A stretch of 64,000 bases of DNA, from positions 75,298,001 to 75,362,000 of the forward strand of contig JAZHRO010000014.1 in the NCBI GenBank assembly GCA_037157565.1, written 5' to 3'. Position 1 is the first letter of the stretch. Each line of letters opens with the position of its first letter. The notes beneath the pieces are model-generated. The model saw only the letters and a list, made by a program, of their open reading frames with translations, did not search any database and was not told the DNA's origin. Shown here one piece after another: positions 20,769-32,958 of the stretch. The DNA is from Thalassia testudinum. Taxonomy: Eukaryota; Streptophyta; Magnoliopsida; Alismatales; Hydrocharitaceae. The translations under genes were made by a program, and so were the position numbers.

Positions 20769-22214
20769 TGATGTAAACACATTTATTGAGGGTAAAATGT
20801 CTATTCATGCATGTTCCTAGGCTTAGATTTGCATTTCATGTTATAAATATTGCATAGCATGCATCATACTGCATTTAGAGTAGTTGTATATAATTTAGGT
20901 TAATTGCATCCATTTTGTGGTTAGGAGAGAAGGATATTTATTTCAAAGCCTCGGATTGACGATCCGACCATACAGATCTGGTCAAGACGACGATCGGAGT
21001 CCAACGCCTCTGAAATCACCTCGGTCGGAGTCCCGTAGCACCATATGCAGTCCGAGGAAGATCAACGGCCAAGGGACTAGGATACATAATTTGGAGCTTC
21101 AAATGATAAATTTGACTGCAGGAATGGATTCGGGTCGACGATCGCAGCCTGACGACGCGAAAATCAACTCAATCCGACCTCTGTAGCAGCCCCTACAATA
21201 AAAAGAAGATGGACGGCCCAGACTGCACCACGTGGCGCAGCCCAGGCTGCCAGCACACGCACGCAGCACCGCACGTGCGCAGCAGCGCTGCTGCGCGTGC
21301 GCGCATGGAAAGGTAGGAGCGTGGCGCCAGCACAGCGTGAGGTGGACTACAGCGACACTTATAGCCATCGGTAATTCACCACATGGCAGTAAAGGCAGCT
21401 GTGGGTGCCAGCGGGCATGAGTTGCCTACAACGACGTTTCCAGCGACGGCCTGGATGTCACTAATGGTCCCATACCGATTTTTGTCTCTTCTCCACCACT
21501 ATAAAAGGACCTACACCTCCTCCCTTCTAAGCCATCTCTACCTACTCTACTCCCACCTACACCTAAGCTCTAGCAAGCCTACCAATGCTCCATTAGATCA
21601 TGTTCTCAAGCTCCCAAGGTACCTATTAGTGTAGCGAACCTCTGTCCCACCAAATACTCCTCCAACTTCCCATCTCCCTTCATAGGTCACCTTGGAGCTA
21701 TCTTCCTACCTCCATTCCAGTAGCAGATCACCTCCATCTTCTCACCTCCATTTTGGAGCCACGCCGAAGCTTTCCTCAACATGACATCCTCCTACATCTC
21801 ACCTCCATCGTCTTGCTCCTCACCTCCTTTGTCCGAGCTTCTGCTAGGCACTGTCGTCTTACCGAGCAGCCGATTCGGGAGATTTCCTCTCACCTCCCTT
21901 TCTTTTTATGCTTTCATAGTAGATTGTAATAAACATTGGATTGATATATATGCCATTTCCGTTCCTCATCTGTATCTTGTGCTTCATTTGCTTGTCTTTT
22001 ATTTCAAAAACACAAAAAAATAACAAAACCCTAAAATACCAAAAGGAAATGAATCGAAGTGTGGTTTTCATGTAAAGTAAACGTTGCCTCCCTATGTTCA
22101 ACCTGGGACTCCCTTGGAGTTTCGATATAAATTCTATTTGGTCGACGTGTTTTGCAACTACGACGACAGGTTACTTGTAACCTCGATTTCTAACACGCGA
22201 AACATGCATGACCA
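20769..22214 (+). repeat. E3 3' LTR
   Basis: 1446 bp, ends TGATGTAAAC...GACCA. Flanked on the right by the TSD GGTTC. Confidence 0.9.
21500..21508 (+). promoter_or_regulatory. E3 3' LTR TATA box
   Basis: TATAAAAGG followed by acctacacc. The 5' LTR has gATAAAAGG at the same place, so the 5' promoter is probably weakened. Confidence 0.6.
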
Positions 22215-22219
22215 GGTTC

Positions 22220-23834
22220 CTTTGGTTGTTAGGGTTGGGGATGGGTTGGGACGGAAGATGTCCTATAGGTCTTTGAGTGGGAGTAACCCCAATCTGATTC
22301 TTCAGATTTGTGATGGTGCGGGTTACTTCCGTCATTTTTGTCTGCATGTCCTGTAGGGTTCTCATCATCTGGGCATTAATGTCTTGTTGGGATGGCCCAG
22401 GATGAAAGGTTGGATTCGACCCATACCCGTTAAAATGATTTGGTTGAGAAGGAACCTAATTATTCCAGTAGTAGTTCGGGTAATTTTTCCAGTTGGAAGA
22501 ATTTTTAAATGGCTCCTGGATGACAGAAATATTTTGAGTGGGGTTAGGATATGGATAGTTGTAATTCCCCAAAGAATCATAGACAGTCTTCGAATATTGG
22601 TAATAATCAGCAGGGGTAGTGGTGAGATTGTGCAAATTTTCTCTTAGTGGAAGGTTAGGTTGGGTTAGGTGTGGATTGTGTGGAGCTTCGGTTAATGTGG
22701 CAAGTCTTTCCTCAATTTTCTTTTGATTAATATGCATCTGGTTGAGTTTTTGAGCAATCATTTGAAGATCATCTTGAGTGACAGGGATAGATTGAGTGCC
22801 AACTTCATGAACATCGAACTGTGGGTTTTGAGTTCTACCAAATGTGTTCATGGAAGCTTAATTAAATGAGTTTTCACTCATTTCAGCATCCTTATTTAAG
22901 AAGTTTCTGCCACACGAGGCGTCGACAAAGTGTCGAAATTGATCTTCTAAACCATTATAGAAGACCTGCACGAGCTGCCATAAAGGATCTCGTGGTGTGG
23001 ACAACTTAAAAGATCTTGGAATCTCTCCCAAGAGTCAAGGAAACTTTCGGCAGATTTCTGTTGGAAGGTCGTAATGGATCTTCATAATGAATTAGTGCGA
23101 CCTATGGGAAAGAATTTATTGAGGAAAGCACTCTTAAGCTGAGGCCAAGTTGTGACAGGTCAGCCAATGGTCCTGAACCAGTAAGCAGCCTTATCTTTAA
23201 GAGATAATGGAAATAGCCGCATCAACCATAGGTCTTCTTGCACATTTCGGGAACAGGTTGTTGGTGCAAGAAGAGTTAGCACTTCAAGGTGGCTGAAAGG
23301 GTCTTCCCTAGGAAGGCCATGGAAGTGCTTAACCAGGTTCAGGACTACCAGCTTGATCTCAAAGTCCCCCTTTGGTATGAACACCCTTGGTGATACCTAA
23401 CAATAAGATGGATCATAAAAATCTTTTAGAGGAATAACAGGCTACTAATGAGGTGGTGGGTTTGGCCTTTGATTGGCTGGGTTTTGGATGTTCCTAGTCA
23501 ATGTTTGTTAATTGGAATTTAATTTAGCAATCTACTCAGCCATCATTGTTAAGAGATCAGGCAAGGGGTCTTGATGTTATGATTGAGGCAAATCAAGATT
23601 AGGGAGCTCAAAGTGTGGGAAGTCAACAGTGGGGGGATTGTGGGTGGAAGGTTCAGAATTGGGGTTATTAATGGGGTTAGAGGTGGGATTAGAGGTGGAA
23701 GTGGAAGGGTTAGTGGACCCATTTTGTTGATTTTCCATTTTAGAAGAAGAAGAAGGAAAAAGTGATCTTTTTGCGCATGGGGCAAAATCAAAAGTTCCCT
23801 CCAAGTGCAGATTTTGAGACCGTCGCCTGTGCAT
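22220..23834 (-). pseudogene. gag: E2 gag (5' half of gag-pro)
   Basis: Retrotransposon capsid/nucleocapsid polyprotein. The N-terminus starting near 23834 (MHRRRSQNLHLEG) matches the E4 start. Next come the core start FEIKLVVLNLVKHFHGL, LSLKDKAAYWFRTIG (23160-23384) and the C-terminal segment with TQNPQFDVHEVG (22456-22851). Stops and frameshifts lie near 23160, 23000 and 22880. The 3' end was cut off by E3 at 22219. E4 has the same protein less damaged. Confidence 0.8.
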
Positions 23835-25405
23835 AAAGTGTAAGAACGAGAGGGGAGGAGAAGAGATGGAGATGAGAGAAAGTGTGAAATTCAAACAAAA
23901 AAATATAGACCTAACTTAATTGTGACTCCCTAAAAATAACCTAAGACTTGGTCTACCTAGGAAATAAGTAATCAATAGTGAATACCCATTCTGTCAACAA
24001 ATCTAGCTAAGTTGCTTAAGGGGAGGTTTGGGCCCAAGCGTTTCCCAGGAAAATTCCCAGGTGCTTGTGCAAACCCGCACCTGGTCGTTTGACACGACCC
24101 CTTAGCCTGAACACCAGATATAGATGATAGAATTGATATTAACTAGAGAAGACTTAAGACCTAGTTAGCAAGCCCAAGTTGATGAAACCTTAGGGATCAA
24201 GTTGCTACGAATTTTAGTTAGGGCTAGGATACTAAAGTGCACATGGAATGTGAAGGGTGTTGATTGGGTTGTTGCCCTACTATTTTAATTTTTAGTGTGT
24301 GTGCAGGAATTAGAAAGTGGTTCCAATGAAAAGCAAGTTGTCACACAATTATTGTATTTCTGTCTTTTAGGATTGGATTTAACTTAGTGTAATTTTAGGA
24401 TTTTCTTTTTGTGTTTTCAAACAAGTTTGAGATTCCGCAAATAAGAGGAAATGAAGTTGTATGGGTGAGGATATGTTTCCTTTTGGTTGTTTGTCTCTAA
24501 AAATGAAAAAAGAAACCCTAATCCAATTGATCCTAGGATAGAAACTTAACTACCAATGAGTTATTTTTAGGCTCTCGGTATTAAGTAGTGGTCCAAACAA
24601 TTCAAAAAACACCACTACTTTGAAGAGAATCAAACAAGAATTTCAGAAAATATTTTTGTAAGATTTTAGGAATTTGTTTGATAATTGTTTTGAATTATTA
24701 TTTGTGCTGGTGTCAAAGTCCAGAAATGATACTTGTGGGTATTTTGGACTTTTCAGTATTACCACCAACCTCAAAAAATTTTGATGATTTTATATGATGT
24801 GTAAAATTTAACAAGAATTCTAGAAAGCTAAATCTAAAAAAAATTGGATGAGTATAAAAATTCTAAAAATTCGCAGACAGTAGCAAAATAGGAAGATTAG
24901 AGGGTGTGACCCCTTTGTAGTCCACGAATTTTTAAAAATTAAATACAAATACAATTATTTTGAAATTTGGAATAGATGTTTCCAACTTGATTTGGAATCT
25001 TTATGTAAAATTACAACATTTTAAGAGTTCTGTGGTGATCGAAATTGGTTTCTCAAATCCAAACAGAAGTTTGGATCCGAAAAAGTGAAACACCAATACT
25101 AGAAATGGAGTGGTGTTAATGGTGCAAACAAGCAATCACTGGGTTTTAAAATGCACCACTCCACTTAATTAAGTTTTTTAGGGTCCTGAAAGCCAAGTTT
25201 AGTATATTTTGGTTGTTTTTTTAGGTTAGGTGTGACAAGTAAGAAGAACCAACCTGAATGTTCGCGAGACGACAAGAAACTCTGAGCTTTCGCTTCCAAA
25301 TTCTCTCTTTCCTATTGTAGTTCCTGCACACACTAGAGAAAAGAAAGAGAAGGAGATGAGATCCACTTCAAACAATAGAAAAAATGATTAAGCAAAGTCG
25401 TGCCT
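23835..25405 (-). other. E2 5' leader with conserved hairpins
   Basis: Non-coding stretch between PBS and gag. Inverted repeats: ATCCAAAC/GTTTGGAT (25057-25076, 4-nt loop), TGGAGTGGTG/CACCACTCCA (25106-25115 and 25154-25163), AAGTAGTGGT/ACCACTACTT (24583-24592 and 24611-24620). All three have counterparts in E4. Confidence 0.6.
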
Positions 25406-25422
25406 CCCCGGCAACGGCGGCA
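25406..25422 (-). other. E2 primer-binding site
   Basis: The plus strand reads CCCCGGCAACGGCGGCA, one mismatch from the tRNA-Asp 3' end. It lies five bases from the LTR edge. Confidence 0.85.
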
Positions 25423-25427
25423 AAACG

Positions 25428-27660
25428 TGATGAGAAAAATCAAGTGATTTATAATTAGGGTTTTAAAGTCGTAACACGGGAAATCGCATACGCTTTTAAA
25501 TTTCTATTCCTAGATAGGGAAGAATCTAGGGTCGTCTAAGGAGGCAAGTTTGCAAAAATTAAATCTCTTGCTTCGAAAATGGAATTCACCTTTCTTTTTG
25601 GTCTTTTTCAATATATCATTTTCATGTTTTTGAAATTAAGGCAACATGCGAAGTTGTTGGTGGGAAAAATTACTACACCTACTATGCTAATCTAAGTGAC
25701 AAAAATTATCCTCTTTCTAAGCTCAACCTAGGTGCATGGAGGCCTAGGTTAATTAGAAAGGAGTGAAAATACACTAAAGATAAAGCAAGGTAATGCAATA
25801 AAAAGAGTGCAACAAGAAATCAAGGCAACTTTTTTTTTTATATTAAAGGAAATTGTCTACTAGTAGGTTAATGCTTCTACAAAAAATAAATTGAAAAACA
25901 AAATAAAGACAAATCCTTTAGATGATGATGGTGATGAAGAGGATGAAGCTCTTCTTGCTCCAAGCCTTGTAGCTCCCGGGCTTGAAAAAAAGGTCTTCAG
26001 CTCCTTCCTTCTATAGCTCCGCCAAGATGATGTCCTCCAAGGCAAACCCTTAAGGGGTGTGCCCTATGCTTCTCTCCAAGGGTGGACGTCCACCCTAAGT
26101 CCTTCTCCTTTTCCTGGCCGTCCTCCTTCAAGTAGAATGCTCCTCCTCCTTGGCATGGCACAAGTTGAAGAAAGTGGGGAGAAGAAGCCACCAAAGGGAC
26201 GGGTGATGTGCCCCCTTAGTCTTCTTCTCTACTCCTTCTTCTTGGCCGTAGGTGTAGGTGGATGTAGGTGGAATTAAAAGCTAATGGAGGATGATTTTTA
26301 TGTGGTGATATGGTGGGTTTATATAGAGGTGGAGAGGAGGGTAGTTGGCATGAATAGGTGGAGGGCTAGGATGGAGTTTGGTGGTGGTTATGGGTGGTTA
26401 GAATGATCTTAGGGCTAGGGTTATTTGGCGCCACCTTAAAGGGTGTTAAGGGGTGGTTATGGTGGCCAAAGGGCACCTAGAGTTGGTGCCACTTTTGGCT
26501 TCCAGAAGGAGGGGTTAGGTGGATGGCTAGGTGTGGTTGTAGGGTTAGGTGTATGGTGGATATGGGGGTGGATGTTGGTGCCAAAAAGGCAGGAAGTTAG
26601 GCTTAGGTTTTGGCACCAAAATTGGTGCCTTTTGGTGGTGATCATGGGGTGAAGAGGTGGCTAGGTGGTGGCGCCAACTTGGAGTAGGATAGCTAGCTTA
26701 GGTGAGCTTAGGTAGGGCTTAAGTTGGTGGAGCTAGCTAGGGTTGAGTTAAAGGTGGTGGATGGCCAAGGAGATGGTTGCTAGCTAAGCTAAGCTAGCAT
26801 AGCTAGCTATGGAGTAGAGGAGGAGGTATTGGAGCAAGGGTTTGAAGAGAGGAACTGAGGAGGAGAAGTCTGGAGCTTGAAATGGAGCTGGCAGCTGCTG
26901 AAGAGGCTGGCATGGAGCTACTCTAGCTGCCTTAGCTTGCTAGTTCCTTGCTAGCTGCTAAGCCAAGCTAAAGTGAGCTGGCTTCTACCATAATGAGTTG
27001 AGGTGAGCTGGGTCTGGTGCTCACGGGGAGGATCAAGCTGGTTGAGGCAGCTAAGGTAGCTTAGCTCAAGTGAGTTTAGCTAAGCTCAGTCCCCGGGAGC
27101 TGGACTTGAGCTTCCTGAGCTGGAATGAAGTCATCTTCAACTGGCTGGAGTTGGGTGGAGCTGGATGTAGCTGGACCTGAGCTGGGGTGAACTCCAGTCA
27201 ACTCAACTGAGCTAGCTAGAGCTCCCTGTGGACTAATGCGAGCTGAGATGTGCTAGACACAGCTAAGTTGAGCTGGATCTGAGCTGACCTAAGCTAGGGT
27301 GAGCTAAGATGAGCTCTCTTGAGCTGCCATTCACCTGAGATGAGCTGAATGTAGCTAGGGTGAGCTAACCCTAATTTAGGTGAGCTGAATTCTAGCTATG
27401 GTGAGCTGGAACAAGCTGAGTTCTAGCTGGTGAGAGCTTCTCCTTCACTAGTTGCCTTCCTGAGTGCTAGGGTACTAGGGATCTAATAATCTGTTTACCC
27501 CTAACACTCACAAAAACATGTTAAAAATACAATAAGAAATGCAATGCATGCCTAACCTAATTTATGCCTAAATGCAACCCAAAAACCCGTTTGTGGAGCA
27601 TAATTCTAAGAGCTAGGTTTGTTTTAATGTATAAGAATAATGATAAACTGGCGTTTATAA
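25428..27660 (-). repeat. E2 5' LTR
   Basis: 2233 bp. TATA box at 26318-26325 (minus). The palindrome GGCACCAAAATTGGTGCC occurs near 26611 and, in the other LTR, near 14023. The outer end reads gtttataa where the other LTRs of this group have gtttatca, a single change that destroys the terminal TG on the minus strand. Confidence 0.88.
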
Positions 27661-27665
27661 GGCAA

Positions 27666-28012
27666 GGACTCGAGACACAGGTCCATGTTTTAGTGGGCAC
27701 CCAAGCTTATTAAGCTCAAAAACCTGAAGAGTCTAAGTGTTCAATTCTTAAAGTATTGTTTCCTAAAGTTAACTTCTAATGGCTACATTCTCTTCTAATA
27801 ATTTTAATTTCTTTTTCAGAGAAATAACAAGAAGCTACAGTTACAGAACTAACAAAATAATCATAAAGTATCTACCCCCCCATGCCTACCTAATGCAATG
27901 TCCTCATTATAAAATAAAGGCATGAAACAGGGCAAAATATTAAAAATATGACATGTATTCTATGAAAATCTAGTTAGTTCTGAAACAAACTATAGAGGTG
28001 CTGAGTTTATTG
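27666..28012 (-). other. E7 segment with purine block
   Basis: Between E2 and solo LTR A. On the minus strand it reads aatgaggacattgcattag, gtaggcat, then a run of seven G (27873-27910), then 3' UTR sequence resembling E1 and E3 (acttagactcttcagg). No coding frame. Confidence 0.6.
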
Positions 28013-28840
28013 CCTTCTGATGAGAGCCTCATCATGAGCCATAACTAGCTCATTTTGACCTAATAAAGAGAGTAAAATCTCCTACATAACCTAGAAGAGG
28101 GCCTAATTGAAGGAATAAGTGTTCTGAGAAGAAAATATGAAATAAAGGTTAAAACTACAATTTTACCATTGCAGTACATAAACGGGATTTCTCAGAGGCA
28201 AAACATAGGTAAAATGGTCTAAATAAGATAAAAAGTGGGTTGAGTCAATTAGAAATGGGTTTATGTGCAATCTAGGAATTAAATGACATTTGGTAACCCT
28301 AAAACAGATCTGCTTAATTCAACAAGGTTTCGGTCAGGATAAAAATCAAGTAAACCCTCTAAAATTTATGGAAAAATAACCTCTAGGGTTTAGAACATTC
28401 AAATTGGCCTTTGGAACCTAGTTTGACCTAGAATAGGGTCCTAGCTCATCAATTGATTTAATTTGGGTTTTTAAGCAAAATGTCAAGTCAAACATGGTCA
28501 AACCTAAAATACAACTTCACCATTGTATTCCTTAGGTCAAAATTAAGTTTGTACCAAAATTTGGACCTAAGGGGAGGTCATCTTGACCTACTTTGCAATT
28601 TAGTACACCCAATCACATTTTGGTCCCTATCTTTTGAAAACCATCACAACAACCCCCCTATCTTTCTCGCCAATCTTACAATCAAGTCCTTCCACCATTA
28701 TTGGGGCAGAATCCTTCTCCGGTGAGGATTAGAGATGGAATACGCTCAGATCCCTCAGAGATCCCCTCCCAAAATTGGAAGGAGATTCTCTGTGGAATCC
28801 CCTTCCATCTGAGCCCGATCTTGATCTCTGATTCCTTTCC

Positions 28841-28868
28841 AATCTCTCGTGCGAACGCACGAGAGATT
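28841..28868. repeat. 13-bp perfect palindrome in LTR A
   Basis: AATCTCTCGTGCG-AA-CGCACGAGAGATT. Counterparts: LTR B 57279-57306 (12 bp arms, loop AAAC) and E5 LTR 43191-43218 (arms AATCTCTCATGC/GCATGAGAGATT), where G:C became A:T on both arms. Confidence 0.85.
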
Positions 28869-29228
28869 TGGGTATCTAACCACCTTCCATCTCCGGTGAG
28901 ACGTCGATAACAAAAGGCGTGCCCTCCACTCACCAAAAGCACAGAAAAGCACCTATAAATTAAACCCTAACTCCGGCCGCACCTCCTCAGCTTGACATGG
29001 CCGGGATTCCACCTCAAATTCATCTCCTTCTTCTCCAGCCAAGGTGTCCAGCGAGCTCCGGTGAGCCCCCCTCCCCTTCCTCTTCGCTCTTCCACAAAAC
29101 CAGTGGCAAAGCCATCTTCCTCATCCTCCTCCGCGTCGCGCAATACCCGCGCGCACTGCCCTAGCCCCGTCGTCGCCGCCGTCTTCCTCCACTAGGCGCT
29201 TTCTTCTCCGGCGACAGCAGGTACAGCC

Positions 29229-31518
29229 TGATAGCGATTTCACGTGGTTTGTTAAAATATGTCGTTATAACGCATAAAACCGCTTTCGCTCTTAAATTTA
29301 TATTCCTAGATAGGGGAGTATCTAAGGTCGTCCAAGGAGGAAATATGGTTGCAAAATTGATTCTCTTGCTTGGAATATATCTCAACTTTCTTTTTGGTAA
29401 TTTTCAATATACCATTTTTCTTTATTTTTGAACTAAGGCAACATGCGAACTGATGGCGGGAAAAGTGTTTACACTTCCAATTAAGTAAACAACTCTAAAG
29501 TAGCAAGTAGAGCCTCTCCCTAAGCTCACTCTAGGCAAGTGGAGACCTAGAATAATTAGGGAGAGGAAGTGAAGAATGCTGAAAATAAGCAAAAAGAAAT
29601 GCAAACAAGATATGCGAAGAAGGCAACTAGATAATTGATAAAGCGTTTAACAAAAATGCCTAGTAGAGGAATGCTTCTACTACTAGATAATTGAAGTAAA
29701 AGAAAACACAAATCCTCTAAATAGATGGTGAAGAAGAGGGCTTCTTGCTCCAAGGTTGGTGGCTCCCAAGCTTGAAAAGAATCCTTCAACTCCTTCCTTG
29801 CAGAACTCCGCCAAGGTGATGACCTCCAAGGCAAGCCCTAAGGGGGCGTGCCCTAAGTTTCTCTCCAAGGGTGGATGTCCACCCTAAGCTTTTTTCCTTT
29901 ACCTGGCCGTCCTCCTTGAAATGGGAGAGTCCTCCTCCTTGGCGTGGCTCAAGTTGAAGAGAGTGGGGAGAAGAAGGCACCAAAAGGGCTGGTGATGTGC
30001 CCCTTTAATCTCCTTCTCTACTCCTTCTTCTTGGCCGTAGGTATAGGTGGTTTAGGTAGAAAATATCCTAAGGGAGGATGCCCCCTAATGGTGGTAGGTG
30101 GTGGCTTTTTATAGAATAGGAGGGGGGCTATGGTGACCTTTGAAATGGATGGCCAAGATGAGTTGATGGAGGTGGTTGGAGATCCCATGGCCAAGGAGAG
30201 TTGGCGCCGCCTTAAAGGGCACCAAGGGGTAGTTATGGGTGTTGACACCCTTTGGTGTTGGCGCCAAAATGAACATTCTAGAAGGTCATTAGGTGGCGCC
30301 ACCTTAAGGTTCTAGAAGGGGGGGTATGTAGATGGCTAGGATGGCTTATGTGGGTAGGTGTAGGGTGGATTAAGGGGCTGAAAGTGGCGCCAATATAGAG
30401 GTGGTTAGGGGTGGTTTTTGGCGCCAACTTGAAGTGTCTTTTGGTGGAGATAATGGGGTGAAGGGATGGCTAGGAGGTGGTGCCAACTTAAGTAGGGTAG
30501 CTAGATTAGGTAGGCTTGAGTTGGTGGAGCTAGCTAGGGTTGATTTTTAAGGTAATGGATGGCCAAGGAGCTGGTTGTTGGCTAAGCTAAGCTAAGCTAA
30601 GATAAGGTAAGCTAGCTTAGCTAATGGAGGAGTAGAGGAGAAGGTGTTGGAGCTAGGGTTTGGAGGGAGGAGCTGAGGAGGAGAAGTCTGGAGCTGGAGC
30701 TGGAGCTGGCTGCTGCTGAAGAGGCTGGCATGGGACTACTCTAGCTGGCTTAGCTTGCTAGTTCTTTGCTAGTTGCTAAGCCAAGCTAAAGTGAGCTAGC
30801 TTCTACCAAAATGAGCTGAGGTGAGCTAGGTCTGGTGCTCCTGGGGAGAATCAAGCTGGTTGAAGCAGCTAAGGTGGCTTAGCTTAACTGAGTTGAGCTA
30901 AGCTAAGTCTCTGGGAGCTGGACTTGAGCTTCCTGAGTTGGGATGAGTTCTTCTTCAGCTGGCTGGAGCTGAGTGGAACTGGATGTAGCTGGATCTGAGC
31001 TGGGGTGAACTCCTGTCAACTTAGCTGAGCTAGCTAGATCTCTCTGTGGACTAGTAGGAGCTGAGATGAGCTAGACTTAGCTAAGTTGAGCTGGATCTGA
31101 GCTGACTTGAGCTAGGGTGAGCTAAGGTGAACTCTCTTGAGCTGCCATCCAGCTGAGATTAGCTGAATGGGGCTGGGATGAGCTAACCCTAATTCAAGTA
31201 AGCTAGGTTCCAGCTGCGGTGAGCTGGATCAAGCTGAGGTGAGCTGGATCAAGCTGAGGTGAGCTGGATTAGGCTGAGTTCCAGCTAGTCTGGGCTTCTC
31301 CTTCACCATTTGCCTTCTTGAGTGCTAGGGTTTTAAGGATCTATATATCTGTACATCCTTAACACTCACAAAAACATATTAAAAAGAAAATAAAAAATGC
31401 AATGCATGCCTAACCTATTTAATGCCTAAATGGAGCCCAAAAACCCGTTTGCGGAGTAAAATCCTAAGAGCTAGGTTTGTTTTAATGCATAAGAATGATG
31501 ATAAACTGGCGTTTATCA
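29229..31518 (-). repeat. E4 3' LTR
   Basis: 2290 bp. The minus-strand start is the inverted repeat TGATAAAC-GCCA-GTTTATCA (31499-31518). TATA box CTATAAAAAG (minus) at about 30105-30115. AGCT-dense tract at about 30490-31280. Confidence 0.92.
30105..30115 (-). promoter_or_regulatory. E4 LTR TATA box
   Basis: Minus strand TCTATAAAAAG; identical copy at 38445-38455 in the 5' LTR, which would drive the element transcript. Confidence 0.55.
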
Positions 31519-32753
31519 CACCCCCATGCTTATCTTTTGCTAGTCTCTTAGCAAAACTTAAAACGGAATTTTTTTGGGAAATCTAATTTTTTCGACTTTG
31601 GAGGAGAAAAAGAGATCAATGGACCTTGGTAGATTAAAAACACTGGAGGTACGGGATTTGTTAAAGATAAACATCGGGATTTGTTTTTGGATTTAACCAT
31701 TAGATAGAACGGGATCAATATATCTTCCAAAAAATTCTCAAATTAACCCCTTGTTAATTCAGATGACTTGAAATTTTTGTTTTTAGGAATTTTTTTTTGG
31801 CTCATGAATCTGATTCTCAACTTGCAAAATCCTTTAAAACCTTGTGGCTGTGCTTGTGAAAAGCCAACATTTATAAGGGTGTGTTCATTTATTTATTTTT
31901 ATATATATATATATATTTTTCTCCCCCATGCTTATTTTTAGCTTAGTCTTACAACAGATGTGTCGAGATCATCATTCCCGTTACCATTCCTCGAGGGGGT
32001 TCTGGCGCCAGTACTTCGAGATAGCACTGTCCATGACACCACCCAGGAGCTCACAACCCCAGAACACGATGCGGTGAAAAGGGGCGCTCCAAACAAACTC
32101 AAGCTCTTGCTCCGACACTATAGGTAGAGCACCGTCCAAGACACTTGAGCTGCTAAAATGCGCTTTAATGCTCCATCTAGAGATATGAAATATAGATATG
32201 GAGCAATGCCGAGGCGGCAACATGTTGACATCGCGTCCTTAAAGGAGGCATTTTCCTCCTTCTCGGCGGTGGGAACTCAAACCAATGATCTGCTTCAGAC
32301 TTTCACTAAGTCCAAACAAGGGAGTTTTTCAAATTTTTAGTTATTTTTAAGTGTTGGCTTGTGTGTGAAGAGTGACACAAGAAGTTTCTCAAAACATGCA
32401 AGTTTTTGAATCAGAAGCTAAGTCAAATATTTCCATATTGCAAAATAGGATCAAGTCACCTGAACTATTATGAGTTCAGGTGGAATTTTATAGAAAGATA
32501 TCTGATCTTGTCTAAAATAGACCCTGGAATTCTAATGATCAGATCCATATCCTCATCCTTAGTTTGTTAAAGATTAAATCCATTGTACCAAAAGTGAATT
32601 TTTCGACCTTAGTCCCGATTTCAAAATTTTTCCTCAAAAAGTTTTGAACATTTTTTTTTTATTTTTTATTTTTTTGGGTATGCAAGCAGGAATTAAACAG
32701 AAATGCATGTTTTTAGGTTTTCAAAATCCTAAATCGATCGTAAAATTTAAAAA
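31519..32753 (-). other. E4 PPT and 3' untranslated region
   Basis: PPT region gcatgggggtg (minus) next to the LTR, then a hairpin-like gctagtctcttagc near 31540. The structured block shared with E2 lies at 31955-32300. A TA microsatellite lies near 31900. Non-coding. Confidence 0.6.
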
Positions 32754-32794
32754 TACCCCCCCATGCTTAAGATATGCCATGTCCTCATGCATTA
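32754..32794 (-). other. E4 internal polypurine block
   Basis: Minus strand: atgaggacatggcatatc, ttaagcat, run of seven G, then tatttt. It lies about 165 bp after the broken protease end. Confidence 0.65.
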
Positions 32795-32958
32795 GGAGGG
32801 AAAAGGGATCACCTTAGTGATGACGGTCGGGTTTAGGATGAACAAAACCTGGAAAAAGAAGAAAAAAGGAAAGCAAGAAAATGATGGGTTACCTCCCATC
32901 CAGTGCTATCTTTTACGCCATTCAGCCAGGCGTGAAGGTATGCACGGAAGACGTAAGA

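Larger units (their letters stand above)
17938..22214 (+). mobile_element. E3: short non-coding Athila-type LTR element
   Basis: Inserted in the E2 gag-pro gene on the opposite strand, with the exact TSD GGTTC at 17933-17937 and 22215-22219. LTRs 17938-19474 and 20769-22214 begin TGATGTAAAC and end ACGACCA/ATGACCA. The 1.3-kb interior has a PBS, a 3' UTR like that of E1 and E7, and a PPT, with no coding frame. It looks like an internally deleted member of the E7-related family. Confidence 0.92.
11825..27660 (-). mobile_element. E2: gag-pro Athila-type element, itself interrupted
   Basis: Minus-strand element inserted in E7. LTRs 11825-15070 (3') and 25428-27660 (5'), PBS at 25406-25422, gag and protease remnants, an internal purine block and a 3' UTR. 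Without the nested E3 it is about 11.6 kb. There is no RT, RNase H or integrase between protease and the purine block. The presumed target duplication is decayed: ggtga at 11820-11824 versus ggcaa at 27661-27665, two transitions apart. Same family group as E4. Confidence 0.85.

Noticed and set aside
29556..30315. Frames conserved between 29556-30315 and 37887-38655
   Set aside because: They are the two LTRs of the recent element E4, so identity is expected without coding function.
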